Positions 1 through 7,663 of a stretch of 33,506 nucleotides of DNA are shown in pieces (the first letter of the stretch is position 1; each line of letters opens with the position of its first letter). A program made the position numbers and the translations under genes. The stretch comes from Fibrobacter sp. UBA1765 (GTDB lineage: Bacteria; Fibrobacterota; Fibrobacteria; Fibrobacterales; Fibrobacteraceae). The notes beneath the pieces are model-generated. The model had not been told where the DNA came from, searched no databases, and was given only the letters and a program-made list of their open reading frames with translations. Location of the stretch: positions 1-33,506 of the forward strand of contig DCGZ01000117.1 in assembly GCA_002314675.1 (NCBI GenBank), read 5' to 3'.

Positions 1-11
1 GCTTTTTTAGG

Positions 12-40
12 AATGGGTGCAAAGCCCATTTCTTTTTTTT
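12..40 (+). terminator. Rho-independent terminator of a gene upstream of the window
   Basis: A six-base-pair stem (AATGGG at 12-17 with CCCATT at 25-30) and a seven-base loop are followed by TCTTTTTTTT. It sits before the first gene, so it most likely ends a plus-strand transcript that begins outside the window. Confidence 0.7.
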
Positions 41-80
41 GTTATTTTCTCACTTAATATAACTATCATCATTTTGGATT

Positions 81-1439
81 ATGAACTTTTTTAAGCTCGT
101 CATGTTATTCAGCGTACTTGCGACATTTTCTGTAGCAAGTCAAACGGCTTCTATCTTTATAAAGGATCCGGCAGAAATTCAAAATCTTCAAAAGAATCTT
201 GAAACTTTAAAGACGGATCTTGGCGAAAGCAATCCGCAGATTGACGCACTTTTGAACCGGGCAAGCAATATCGCCAAAATGAACGACCGCTGCTCCATAA
301 TATCGGTCAACGATTTGCTCGATGAGGAATGCAGCCACTTTTATTCCGTTGAATTGCCAGAGTTTGAATCAGAATACATGGAACTGACCGGCGAACTTCG
401 CCTGAATTCCGTAAAGATGGGAAGCACCCTTGCTGAACGTGCCGAACAGATACAAGTCTGTGCAAACGCTCTTGTAGGGATTCTTGTTTCTAAGGATAAA
501 TTGCTAAAGCTTGACGGCAATGTAGACCTTGAACCACTCGACCTTACTGGAGCTTTTGATGCCACATACGAGTTCAACTTATACTTTGACGGTTCCCGCA
601 TGAGCCAACAGAAAAGCCTCATGGAACGTTGGACCGACAAATGCAGTGAAGTTGTTATTCGCAAGGCCCACGATGAATTTGCCCCGCTATTTGTAGACAG
701 AATCAATGCAATCAACGATTCTCTTGAAAAGAGCAACGCAAATGTTAAAATTGTTCTTGAACCCGAATACCTAGACTTTTACCTGGACTTGAACAAACCC
801 GTTGCTGGTGCGTATTACTTGAACGGCGCACAGCTGTTCAAGGTAAATTCATTACCTTCTGGAAGAAACTTTGCACACATCATTGTTAACGTTCTCGAAA
901 AAAAAGTGTACTTGCCTCTCGGCGTTGACGGTAAGATGCAAAACTTTAGAGGACGTGTAGAATTTACCGCGGCGTACCAGGAAAAAGACCTGATGGGACG
1001 CTGGACTTGGGGCAATAAAGAAAGCACAAACCTGGCGATTGCCAAAGGTGAAATTACTTCTACAGCAATCATCGGGGATTCAACAAAACCGGCACCAATA
1101 GTAAAGCAGCTTGCATCTACAGATACGACCGCGCTTATATCTTCAAATGCTAGCGATTCAGAAGCCGCGAGTGATGCCGCAAAGGATGCTTCAACAAATG
1201 AAGGTTCAAAAAAATCATGGATTTTGCCGGCTGTGGCTAGCGCAGTGATGATTGGTGGCGGTGTAATGGCTGTCATGTTCAACAAAAAAGCAAAAGACGA
1301 ACACGACAAGGTGCCAGAAACCAAGAGTGAATACGACGATATTTGCGACAACATTGACAATGCGCAAACTATGCGAAATGTTGGTATAGGCATTGCAGCA
1401 GTAGGCCTTGTCGGGCTTGGCTTTACACTGTTTTTCTAA
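81..1439 (+). CDS. Signal-peptided protein of unknown function with C-terminal membrane segments
   Basis: I do not recognise this 452-residue protein. The N-terminus (MNFFKLVMLFSVLATFSVAS) is a plausible signal peptide. The middle is mixed alpha/beta without a motif I can name. After a low-complexity Ala/Ser/Asp stretch (about residues 350-375) there is a hydrophobic segment (SWILPAVASAVMIGGGVMAVMF), then a charged stretch, then a second hydrophobic segment at the extreme C-terminus (VGIGIAAVGLVGLGFTLFF). This suggests an exported, membrane-anchored protein. The start at 81 follows GGATT closely and an AT-rich stretch with TATAAC at about 58. The lipoprotein gene begins 12 bases downstream, so the two are probably cotranscribed. 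Confidence 0.85.
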   Translation: MNFFKLVMLFSVLATFSVASQTASIFIKDPAEIQNLQKNLETLKTDLGESNPQIDALLNRASNIAKMNDRCSIISVNDLLDEECSHFYSVELPEFESEYMELTGELRLNSVKMGSTLAERAEQIQVCANALVGILVSKDKLLKLDGNVDLEPLDLTGAFDATYEFNLYFDGSRMSQQKSLMERWTDKCSEVVIRKAHDEFAPLFVDRINAINDSLEKSNANVKIVLEPEYLDFYLDLNKPVAGAYYLNGAQLFKVNSLPSGRNFAHIIVNVLEKKVYLPLGVDGKMQNFRGRVEFTAAYQEKDLMGRWTWGNKESTNLAIAKGEITSTAIIGDSTKPAPIVKQLASTDTTALISSNASDSEAASDAAKDASTNEGSKKSWILPAVASAVMIGGGVMAVMFNKKAKDEHDKVPETKSEYDDICDNIDNAQTMRNVGIGIAAVGLVGLGFTLFF

Positions 1440-1451
1440 GGAGAGGATGAT

Positions 1452-2735
1452 ATGAAAATGAATAAAAAATTGCGTACCATCCTAAATGCGGCAGTCGCAA
1501 CATCACTCTTTGCATTTGCAGCCTGTTCCGACTACCTGGAAGACTTCCAGGATAAGTATGACGACGGCAACGCCTTCGCAGAAATATCCAGCGACAGCGA
1601 CAATGGCAGCGACGACGGCAGCAGCGACAGCAAACTCAGTTTTTCCAACGGTGGCGACAGCGAACTCAGCTCTTCCAGCAAGGGCAACAGCGACGTCGAA
1701 TCTTCCGACAGCACGGACAGTTCCAGTTCAGCAACTGATCCAGGCAGTTCCTCTTCTGTTGCAGAATCCAGCAGCAGTGCTTTCAAGCCTTGCACCGGCA
1801 CCGTGATTTATGACGCGGAAGAAGATTCGGTGTATAATAGATTTGGTCGAAAATTTATTACGTATGTCCGAGAGTATGGCTCATCAGATTGGAGCAAAAC
1901 AAGTCCAGACGGAGTAACAGCACAACTTTCTGAAGGAAGCTCATTAATAATGCCTTTGGCAACATACCCAGATACCATGAATATTGAACCTTGGGGTGGA
2001 TTCTGTGTTGAATACACTGGCTCGGGGGTTCTACATGCTAACGTCGTCGATGAGAGTAGCGATAATAAATATATTTTGCTTTACAAAGAGATGCCTAATA
2101 TAAATGGCGAGAAAAGTTCATTCACATGGTCATGGAATGAAAATGATGCTTTGATGGAGGAACAAAAGAACTCGGTTTTTTCAAACGGATTTTCAATAGA
2201 AAAAGTAAATTCAATCAATTTTACCAGCTATTCGGGCAATAGCTCTATAACCATTCATAAAATCACAACATTGAAACCCAATGTTTCTATTGACGAATAC
2301 TTAAAATGCGACGGTTCGACTTTTACACCACAATATATCGAATACTGGTCGTCCTTAGATTTTTTACAGAAAAAAACACAACTAATTCCCGGTAATGAAT
2401 ACGAAATTACTTTATTAGGAAACAACACTGTTCTTGTGAATGAACCAAGCGATCAGGTAAGGTTGGCCCAAGCCAAAGGTTTCTGTATAGAATATTCTTC
2501 AGACAAAAATTTCTTGTTATCATTTCACCGCTACGAGGGCACACTTACAAATGATAGTGCAAATGTCTCCATTTACAAAGGGGAGAAAAAGATTTCTTAC
2601 ATACTATGGCAGGATTTAGAAAGAAGATTTGGTAGTTTTTGTTCAACTAATAGACATTTACTAACATTCAGTGCTAAACAAAACGAAAACGACACAACAA
2701 ACATAACGATCAGCCGAATGACTCTAATCGAATAA
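1452..2735 (+). CDS. Ser-rich lipoprotein of unknown function
   Basis: The protein has 427 residues. Residues 1-26 form a lipoprotein signal ending in FAFAAC, so lipidation at Cys26 is likely. Residues about 40-110 are a Ser/Asp/Gly linker (runs such as SSSSKG, SSSSATD, SSSSVAESSSS), a style common in Fibrobacter surface lipoproteins. The remainder shows two similar halves, each with a Cys near its start (CTGTVIYD and LKCDGSTFTPQYIEYW) and an FCVEY/FCIEY motif, suggesting a duplicated beta-rich binding module. No catalytic motif is visible. ATG 1452 is preceded by AGGAGAGG at good spacing; ATG 1458 is an alternative. It lies 12 bases after the previous gene. The coding sequence becomes noticeably more AT-rich after about 1800, which may point to a separately acquired C-terminal part. 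Confidence 0.85.
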   Translation: MKMNKKLRTILNAAVATSLFAFAACSDYLEDFQDKYDDGNAFAEISSDSDNGSDDGSSDSKLSFSNGGDSELSSSSKGNSDVESSDSTDSSSSATDPGSSSSVAESSSSAFKPCTGTVIYDAEEDSVYNRFGRKFITYVREYGSSDWSKTSPDGVTAQLSEGSSLIMPLATYPDTMNIEPWGGFCVEYTGSGVLHANVVDESSDNKYILLYKEMPNINGEKSSFTWSWNENDALMEEQKNSVFSNGFSIEKVNSINFTSYSGNSSITIHKITTLKPNVSIDEYLKCDGSTFTPQYIEYWSSLDFLQKKTQLIPGNEYEITLLGNNTVLVNEPSDQVRLAQAKGFCIEYSSDKNFLLSFHRYEGTLTNDSANVSIYKGEKKISYILWQDLERRFGSFCSTNRHLLTFSAKQNENDTTNITISRMTLIE

Positions 2736-2758
2736 AAAAACAAGACCAACCAGTATGT

Positions 2759-2790
2759 AAAAAGGGGACTGATGAAGAAATCATCAGTCC
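2759..2790 (-). terminator. Terminator of the minus-strand beta-barrel gene
   Basis: A perfect ten-base-pair stem (2766-2775 with 2781-2790, loop of five) is followed on the minus strand by CCTTTTT. The stem overlaps the TGA stop of the feoB-like remnant. In the plus direction the T-tract is weaker, but the hairpin could also end the lipoprotein transcript. Confidence 0.75.
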
Positions 2791-2975
2791 TCAAATCTTT
2801 TCCGCTTGTTCGCCTTCATACCGAACAGTTTCAAGAAGATTCCAGTGCCAATCAGCACTACAACTGCAGCCACAATCCTGCCGGTGCTACCGCCCGCGGC
2901 ACTCACCGGGGCGGGAAACCCATCCAGCTTTATGAGGTAACGTTTATAAGCTAGCGGAGGTTTTATGGCATATTC
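2784..2975 (-). pseudogene. Remnant homologous to the C-terminus of FeoB
   Basis: Reading the minus strand from about 2894 to the TGA at 2784-2786 gives GGSTGRIVAAVVVLIGTG and then IFLKLFGMKANKRKRFED. The end of the intact FeoB in this window reads GGSTGWIATAVIVLVGTG and then IFLKLFGMKANKQKRFED. The frame stays open upstream to the stop codon of the beta-barrel gene (2976), in that gene's own frame, but there is no convincing start codon or ribosome binding site. Most nucleotide differences from feoB are synonymous, so the two sequences diverged while selected as protein. The simplest reading is the surviving 3' end of a second, diverged feoB. An expressed small peptide starting at a GTG just upstream of the homologous part is less likely. 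Confidence 0.65.
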
Positions 2976-4097
2976 TTAGAAAGCGAATACGGTTTCTAAA
3001 CCAAGAGTCAATCCAACATCGTCGTCATCACCGTAGTCATCGCCCAGAGGAACCTTAACCATCGCAAAGCCCGTCATTTCAAGGCCTTCAACAGGGGCAA
3101 AATAAATTCTTGCACCGGCATCAAAAGAAGCTAACTTCTCGTCGTCATCCAAGGTATTGGTATGGTATTCAAGCGGAATGCCAAGTGTCAACGAACCAAA
3201 CAAATTGAAGCTAGGTTCAACATAAGCAAACATATATTCCGGAATTTCTTCGCCGTGAACAGTTGGGGCATCGTCATCTAGCAATGCGTAGAATGCTGAT
3301 GCCTTTACATTAAAACTACCAACTTCAAAGGATGGTTCTACAAGGAATGCGTGAGTCGATTTCGGTTCGTCTTCTGACAAAGCATCTGCATGGAGACCAT
3401 ACACTGCGTGGAATGCAAAACCGCCAAATTTCAAGTTGGCATCGATACCTGCGTGAAGTTCATTATAATCTTTTTCCTGGTAGCTCTTGTAATCTGCAAA
3501 TGGACGAATTGCATGTTCACCAAAAGCAAGTTCATAAGCTACATGGGCATCGTAAGCAACGCCTACACATGCTTCTTCGCCATCTTCTTCAACGCATGCT
3601 TGATTGTCGTTGTCGCCACGACCAAAGCCAAGACCAAAAACAAATCCATTATAATCAACTTCAACTCCTCGAATATCATGTTCAGCCATACCTGCAGCGT
3701 TATCAGCCGGATCATCATAGCCATAGTAGTTCAGAAAGGCGCCTTCAGAGAATGTCAGGTCACCGGCCTTCACGGCAAAGTTTTCACCCTTGCTATACTG
3801 AATGAATGCGCCGTTATAAATTGCTGCCGGGTCAGTAGATTCTCCATCGGCTTCCAATTGAACTTCTGCAGACCACCGGTCACTAAACTTCACTGCAAAA
3901 TTCAGGTCAAATGTTGAAGCGTAGCTGTGATTTACCTTGTCATCATTCAGCAAATCTCCAGTGTAGGCATCAAATTCTACTTCACCAGAAATTGTAACTT
4001 CAGGGCCCTTGTTTTCTTCTTCTGCATTTGCTGCTGTTGCAAAAAATGATACAGCGGCAAGGCCAAAAGCCATGTTAGAAATGAGGGAATGTTTCAT
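2976..4097 (-). CDS. Putative iron-regulated outer-membrane beta-barrel (porin-like) protein
   Basis: The protein has 373 residues from ATG 4097, which has AAGGAG seven bases upstream; an upstream in-frame ATG at 4136 lacks this. A signal peptide (MKHSLISNMAFGLAAVSFFA, cleavage after TANA or near it) is followed by alternating polar and hydrophobic strands with many Asp/Glu and aromatic residues. The chain ends in Phe (TLGLETVFAF), the classical C-terminal signature of outer-membrane barrels. I infer a porin-like barrel of about 16 strands; the substrate is unknown. It lies downstream of feoAB but is separated from it by a terminator and has its own palindrome (4166-4179) matching those before feoA, so it may aid metal entry through the outer membrane. 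The acidic loops (DDDEK, GDDDDV) would suit cation passage; this is inference. Confidence 0.8.
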   Translation of the reverse strand: MKHSLISNMAFGLAAVSFFATAANAEEENKGPEVTISGEVEFDAYTGDLLNDDKVNHSYASTFDLNFAVKFSDRWSAEVQLEADGESTDPAAIYNGAFIQYSKGENFAVKAGDLTFSEGAFLNYYGYDDPADNAAGMAEHDIRGVEVDYNGFVFGLGFGRGDNDNQACVEEDGEEACVGVAYDAHVAYELAFGEHAIRPFADYKSYQEKDYNELHAGIDANLKFGGFAFHAVYGLHADALSEDEPKSTHAFLVEPSFEVGSFNVKASAFYALLDDDAPTVHGEEIPEYMFAYVEPSFNLFGSLTLGIPLEYHTNTLDDDEKLASFDAGARIYFAPVEGLEMTGFAMVKVPLGDDYGDDDDVGLTLGLETVFAF

Positions 4098-4165
4098 GAT
4101 TTCTCCTTGTTTTATTTTGTTAAATACAACGAGCAACGCCCAGCGATAGCTTTAGGTTATTTCAA

Positions 4166-4179
4166 TTAGCAATAACTAA
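4166..4179. promoter_or_regulatory. Candidate DtxR-type operator upstream of the barrel gene
   Basis: The sequence TTAGCAATAACTAA fits TTAG-N6-CTAA. It lies about 70 bases upstream of ATG 4097. The same 14 bases recur exactly at 11239-11252, upstream of the DtxR-type regulator. The half-sites resemble the TTAG/CTAA core of known DtxR/IdeR boxes; binding is inferred. Confidence 0.6.
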
Positions 4180-4190
4180 CTACATAGTTA

Positions 4191-4232
4191 AAAAGGAGGG
4201 CCGGTGGATGGAGACAAATCAAACCACCGACC
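4191..4232 (-). terminator. Terminator of the feoAB operon
   Basis: On the minus strand GGTCGGTGG (4232-4224) pairs with CCACCGGCC (4207-4199), nine pairs with one G-T wobble, followed by CTCC and a T-tract. It lies about 60 bases after the feoB stop and just before the barrel gene's operator, so the barrel gene probably has its own promoter. Confidence 0.7.
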
Positions 4233-4291
4233 CCGTTATCACCAGGCAGCTCGGGCGCGGAATTTAATCCGCTAAAATTTCGAACTCAGTA

Positions 4292-7039
4292 TTAGTCTTC
4301 GAATCTCTTTTGCTTGTTGGCCTTCATGCCAAAGAGCTTGAGGAAGATTCCAGTTCCAACCAGAACTATTACTGCTGTTGCAATCCAACCAGTGCTACCG
4401 CCAACTGGGAGCTGGTAGAGAAGCACAGCGACAGACCAGGCAAGGATTGTTTGTACAGTTGCCATCAGCACGCCGAGACCAAGGCCGATTTCGCGAACCA
4501 CTACGCCCATGGCAGCAAGGCAAGGAACATAGAGCAATATGAAGACGAGGAACGCAAACACTTGCCAATTGAAACCATCGTGACCACCGTTATGGAAGTA
4601 GGAACGAAGGTTAGCGTAGATATCGGCAGTTTCGCTAAGGTCGCCATCTTCAAGAGCTGCCATTGCATCTTCATCAATTTCTATGCCGGCAGCAGCAAGC
4701 TTTGCAAAAACTTCTTCACGAGTCTTTTCGTCGCCTTCTTCTTCACCGAAGGTTTCGATAGCGGCGTATTCATCGCAGGTTAAAATCTTTGCATCAAGAA
4801 TCTTGTCCAAGGTTTCCTTCTTGAGTTCCGCAGCGTTCTGGGCTTCCAATTCTCCAGAGGTTCCAAGAATATCTGTAAGGGAACCAAATACATCGCTCAA
4901 GTTTTCTGGAATTGTTCCAAGAGCTTCAAGGAATGCGGCGCCAATGTTTGGAGCGCCCTCTTCTTCTTCCTCTTCAGCTGGGCATTCATCAACACCTGCG
5001 ATGAGCACCTCGGCAGGCTCGGTGACCTTATTTTCTTCTGCAGGGGCTTCTTTACTAGATTCTTCGACTCCGGCTGCGCCTTCGCTCGAAGCAACGCTGG
5101 AGTCGGCTGCGGTGCTATCGGCGATAGCCACAGTTTCACCTTCAGGCCCTTCGGCAAGCTCAGGGACCTTTTCCATGTCAACAGCTGGCCCTTCGGCAGG
5201 CTCAGGGACCTTCACAGCTTCTGTAGTTTCACTCTTCGGAGCCATGGAATAGAGAGAGTTCATTGTACCGATCACAGCTTCCTTAGCAAGCAAACCTGTG
5301 AACAAGGAAACAGATGCAGGCCAGTTATCTTCTTCAACACCGAAAGGTTCAAACACTGGCGTAATCGCCTTGCCAACAGAAGAAAGTAAACTGTTTTCAG
5401 AATCTGCATTGCCGGCGGTAAACTCGCCATCAGCATAGCCAAAGGCATTCAAGAATCCAAGCACAGCTACCGCAATGGTAATCACCTTACCTGCGCGAAG
5501 CACATAGTCCTTCAACTTGAGCCAAGAATGAATCAGCAGGGCCTTCAACTTCGGTAAATGATAGTTCGGGAGTTCCATCACAAAGTTGCTGGAATTGCCC
5601 ATGAACAAGGACTTTCTAAGGAACAAGCCATAAACGATTGCAAACACAATGCCCACAAGGTAAAGCGCAAACACAATTGTTCCGGCTTGTTTGCCAAAGA
5701 ACGCCGCTGCAAAAAGTGCATACACAGGGAGGCGGGCTCCGCAGCTCATGAAAGGCACAAGGAATATTGTGAGGAAACGTTCGCGCTTGCTTTCAAGAAC
5801 GCGGGAACCCATAATTCCAGGAACGCCGCAGCCAAAGCCAACCATCATCGGAACGAAGGCGCGCCCAGGGAGCCCAAGGAATCGCATAAAGCGATCCGCG
5901 ACAAACGCCGCACGGGCCATGTAGCCGGAGTCTTCCAAGAAGGTAAGGCACAGGAACATAAAGAAGATGACCGGAATGAATGTAGATACCGTCTGGATAC
6001 CGGCACCAACACCATCCGCAAGAATTGCAGAGACCCAAGCCGGAGCGCCAATCACATCGGAAAGCAAGTAGCCAAGGCCATCCACAAAGATTGCACCGAA
6101 AAGCACATCGAAGAAATCGATGAATGCGCTACCGATTGTAACAGCAATCCAGAAAACAAGGTACATTACCAAAAGGAAAATCGGGAGAGCCGCAAAGCGA
6201 TTCAAGAGAATGGAATCCAGCTTATCAGAAGAAGTTCTCTTGCTGCGATCGCCAACAATCACTTCGGAAGCGATTTCGTGAGCCATGCTGTAGCGAGCAT
6301 CGGCCAAAACGAATTCCGATTCTTCGCCAAGTTTTGCGGTAATGTCTTCGCGATTCAAAGACACGCCTGCTTCTGCAAACTTGTCTGCATAGCTATTGCC
6401 ATTACCCAAATACATGAGCGAAACCCAGCGGGCATCAGCATCAAGCATCTTTGCAACCGGAGCTACAACAGGTTCCAATTCCTTGACAACACCTTCTACC
6501 TTCTCACCGTAAGTAAGGTTTGTCGGAATCGAAATCTGGCTAGAAATCACGTGAGCCATTTGGCTAATAAAGTTCGTGATACTTTTTTCGCTAACAGCAG
6601 AAAGCGGAACCACAGGAACGCCAAAGCGCTTGGAAAGTGCGTCCAGGTCAATATGGAGACCGCGCTTTTCGGCGATGTCCATCATGTTCACGGCAATCAC
6701 CATTGGCTGCTGCATGTCTACAAGCTGCGTCGTAAGGAACATGTTGCGTTCAATGTTTGTCGCATCCATGATATTCACGATCAGGTTGGCTTCACGGGTG
6801 AGCAAAAAGTCAACGGCGGCGCGCTCGTCTTCGGCATTTGCAAAAATGGCGTATGTACCCGGCAAGTCCACAACGCGAATGTGGCGGTTGCCAAGATCAA
6901 AGAAACCTTCCTTCTTTTCGACAGTAACGCCAGGCCAGTTACCAACACTCTGGCGAGAACCGGTAAGCGCATTGAAAAGAGCAGTCTTGCCGCAGTTCGG
7001 GTTACCTGCAATAGCAATAGTAAACGGTCTTGGAGACAT
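4292..7039 (-). CDS. feoB: Ferrous iron transporter FeoB with an enlarged Glu/Pro/Ala-rich loop
   Basis: FeoB takes up Fe(II) across the inner membrane. The N-terminal G domain is clear: G1 GNPNCGKT (residues 12-19), G3 DLPG (58-61) and G4 NMMD (about 118). The membrane region carries the family's Gate-like motifs, including FVPMMVGFGCGVPGIMGSR and FMSCGARLPVYALF. At 915 residues it is about 150 longer than the usual 750-780. The excess lies after the conserved AKEAVIGTMNSLYS (about residue 600) and runs to about 790. It is rich in Glu, Ala and Pro and contains three related peptides (KVPEPAEGP, KVPELAEGP, KVTEPAEVL) encoded by a repeated DNA word. The start overlaps the feoA stop by one base (TAATG), indicating translational coupling. 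Three candidate iron-regulator sites precede feoA. Confidence 0.95.
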   Translation of the reverse strand: MSPRPFTIAIAGNPNCGKTALFNALTGSRQSVGNWPGVTVEKKEGFFDLGNRHIRVVDLPGTYAIFANAEDERAAVDFLLTREANLIVNIMDATNIERNMFLTTQLVDMQQPMVIAVNMMDIAEKRGLHIDLDALSKRFGVPVVPLSAVSEKSITNFISQMAHVISSQISIPTNLTYGEKVEGVVKELEPVVAPVAKMLDADARWVSLMYLGNGNSYADKFAEAGVSLNREDITAKLGEESEFVLADARYSMAHEIASEVIVGDRSKRTSSDKLDSILLNRFAALPIFLLVMYLVFWIAVTIGSAFIDFFDVLFGAIFVDGLGYLLSDVIGAPAWVSAILADGVGAGIQTVSTFIPVIFFMFLCLTFLEDSGYMARAAFVADRFMRFLGLPGRAFVPMMVGFGCGVPGIMGSRVLESKRERFLTIFLVPFMSCGARLPVYALFAAAFFGKQAGTIVFALYLVGIVFAIVYGLFLRKSLFMGNSSNFVMELPNYHLPKLKALLIHSWLKLKDYVLRAGKVITIAVAVLGFLNAFGYADGEFTAGNADSENSLLSSVGKAITPVFEPFGVEEDNWPASVSLFTGLLAKEAVIGTMNSLYSMAPKSETTEAVKVPEPAEGPAVDMEKVPELAEGPEGETVAIADSTAADSSVASSEGAAGVEESSKEAPAEENKVTEPAEVLIAGVDECPAEEEEEEGAPNIGAAFLEALGTIPENLSDVFGSLTDILGTSGELEAQNAAELKKETLDKILDAKILTCDEYAAIETFGEEEGDEKTREEVFAKLAAAGIEIDEDAMAALEDGDLSETADIYANLRSYFHNGGHDGFNWQVFAFLVFILLYVPCLAAMGVVVREIGLGLGVLMATVQTILAWSVAVLLYQLPVGGSTGWIATAVIVLVGTGIFLKLFGMKANKQKRFED
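5006..5212. repeat. Three copies of a 24-bp REP-like word inside feoB
   Basis: CCTTCGGCARGCTCAGGGAC-type sequences lie at 5147-5170 and 5189-5212, with a diverged copy at 5006-5029. From memory, very similar words (complement GTCCCTGAGCCTGYCGAAGG) are dispersed short repeats in many bacterial genomes. Here they are in frame on the feoB strand and encode K-V-P-E-x-A-E-G. They probably invaded the gene and were tolerated in a surface loop. Confidence 0.6.
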
Positions 7040-7323
7040 TATACCCTCCTCAACTTAAGAACGTTTGCTTCTGCCCTACGCAAAGACAAACGGTAACTTA
7101 AAACACTTACTTCAATCGGGTCACCGAGCGGAGCGACCTGCATCACTTCCATAGTAACTCCACGTACAAGGCCCATGCTCAAAAGCTTAGACTTATAATG
7201 TGCATCACCATCATTATAGCCAACAATTTCCACCTTGTCGCCTTTTTTTAGTTCTGAAAATTTTGGTTCGACGTTCCACTTCTTTGTAGATCCGCTACCA
7301 CCACAGCCGCAATTACAGCCCAT
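7039..7323 (-). CDS. feoA: FeoA-domain protein with a Cys-rich N-terminus
   Basis: FeoA is a small SH3-like cytoplasmic partner required for FeoB function. The 94-residue protein has the FeoA pattern: LKKGDKVEIVGYNDGD, then KSKLLSMGLVRGVTMEVMQVAPLGDPIEV, then SYRLSLRRAEANVLKL. The N-terminus MGCNCGCGGSG adds three closely spaced cysteines (3, 5, 7) that ordinary FeoA lacks; these could bind metal or an Fe-S cluster, which is inference. The ATG at 7323 has GGGAG nine bases upstream. It is translationally coupled to feoB. The leader contains a small hairpin directly next to the ribosome binding site and three TTAG-N6-CTAA palindromes further upstream. Confidence 0.92.
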   Translation of the reverse strand: MGCNCGCGGSGSTKKWNVEPKFSELKKGDKVEIVGYNDGDAHYKSKLLSMGLVRGVTMEVMQVAPLGDPIEVSVLSYRLSLRRAEANVLKLRRV

Positions 7324-7337
7324 TTCAACATACTCCC

Positions 7338-7360
7338 GATCGCAATCGCGATCTTTTTTT
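7338..7360 (-). promoter_or_regulatory. Hairpin in the feoA leader next to the Shine-Dalgarno sequence
   Basis: GATCGC/GCGATC with a four-base loop (7338-7353) sits immediately 5' of the GGGAG ribosome binding site in the minus-strand transcript and is preceded by seven A. On the plus strand it resembles a small terminator (T7 tail), but no plus-strand gene ends here. Its role is unknown. Confidence 0.35.
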
Positions 7361-7361
7361 A

Positions 7362-7375
7362 TTAGCCGTCGCTAA
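7362..7375. promoter_or_regulatory. Candidate DtxR-type operator 1 before feoA
   Basis: TTAGCCGTCGCTAA is the core of the perfect palindrome TATTAGC-CGTC-GCTAATA (7360-7377), about 40 bases upstream of the feoA start. It is the most symmetrical of the TTAG-N6-CTAA sites in the window. Confidence 0.62.
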
Positions 7376-7395
7376 TAATAGAAAGTTTAAACTAA

Positions 7396-7409
7396 TTAGT
7401 CAAGGCTAA
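7396..7409. promoter_or_regulatory. Candidate DtxR-type operator 2 before feoA
   Basis: TTAGTCAAGGCTAA fits TTAG-N6-CTAA. Its centre is 34 bp from site 1. Confidence 0.55.
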
Positions 7410-7431
7410 CCTTGCAAATTGCTAAATATTT

Positions 7432-7445
7432 TTAGCTTACACTAA
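7432..7445. promoter_or_regulatory. Candidate DtxR-type operator 3 before feoA
   Basis: TTAGCTTACACTAA fits TTAG-N6-CTAA. Its centre is 36 bp from site 2. Extra half-sites overlap it in the opposite phase (CTAA at 7422-7425 and TTAG at 7452-7455), making a dense cluster. The rest of 7446-7663, up to the next gene, is AT-rich and shows no gene or clear motif. Confidence 0.5.
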
Positions 7446-7663
7446 TTACAGTTAGTCGAAAATAACTTACACTCAAGGGTATGAACAAATAATTTCGCAA
7501 ACTTTTTTCTAAAGCTCTGCTTTACAATGATGCTCGCTTAGCATAATTATTCAAAAAACACATTTAAAAACGTCCAAAAATCTGGACTAAAACACTTTGA
7601 TTACAATAAATTAAACTTTGTGGTTTCTCCATTACAAAAGACTTTTCTAAATTATACAGCGAA

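Noticed and set aside
2772..2954. 60-residue plus-strand frame
   Set aside because: It is the complement of the feoB-like remnant; the homology is on the minus strand.
3332..3917. Two overlapping plus-strand frames inside the barrel gene
   Set aside because: The minus-strand gene has a signal peptide, ribosome binding site and C-terminal Phe; the plus frames have none of these.
5558..7096. 512-residue open frame on the plus strand opposite feoB
   Set aside because: It is antisense to the conserved G domain and membrane motifs of FeoB; its composition (many His, Asn, Lys) is typical of a shadow frame.
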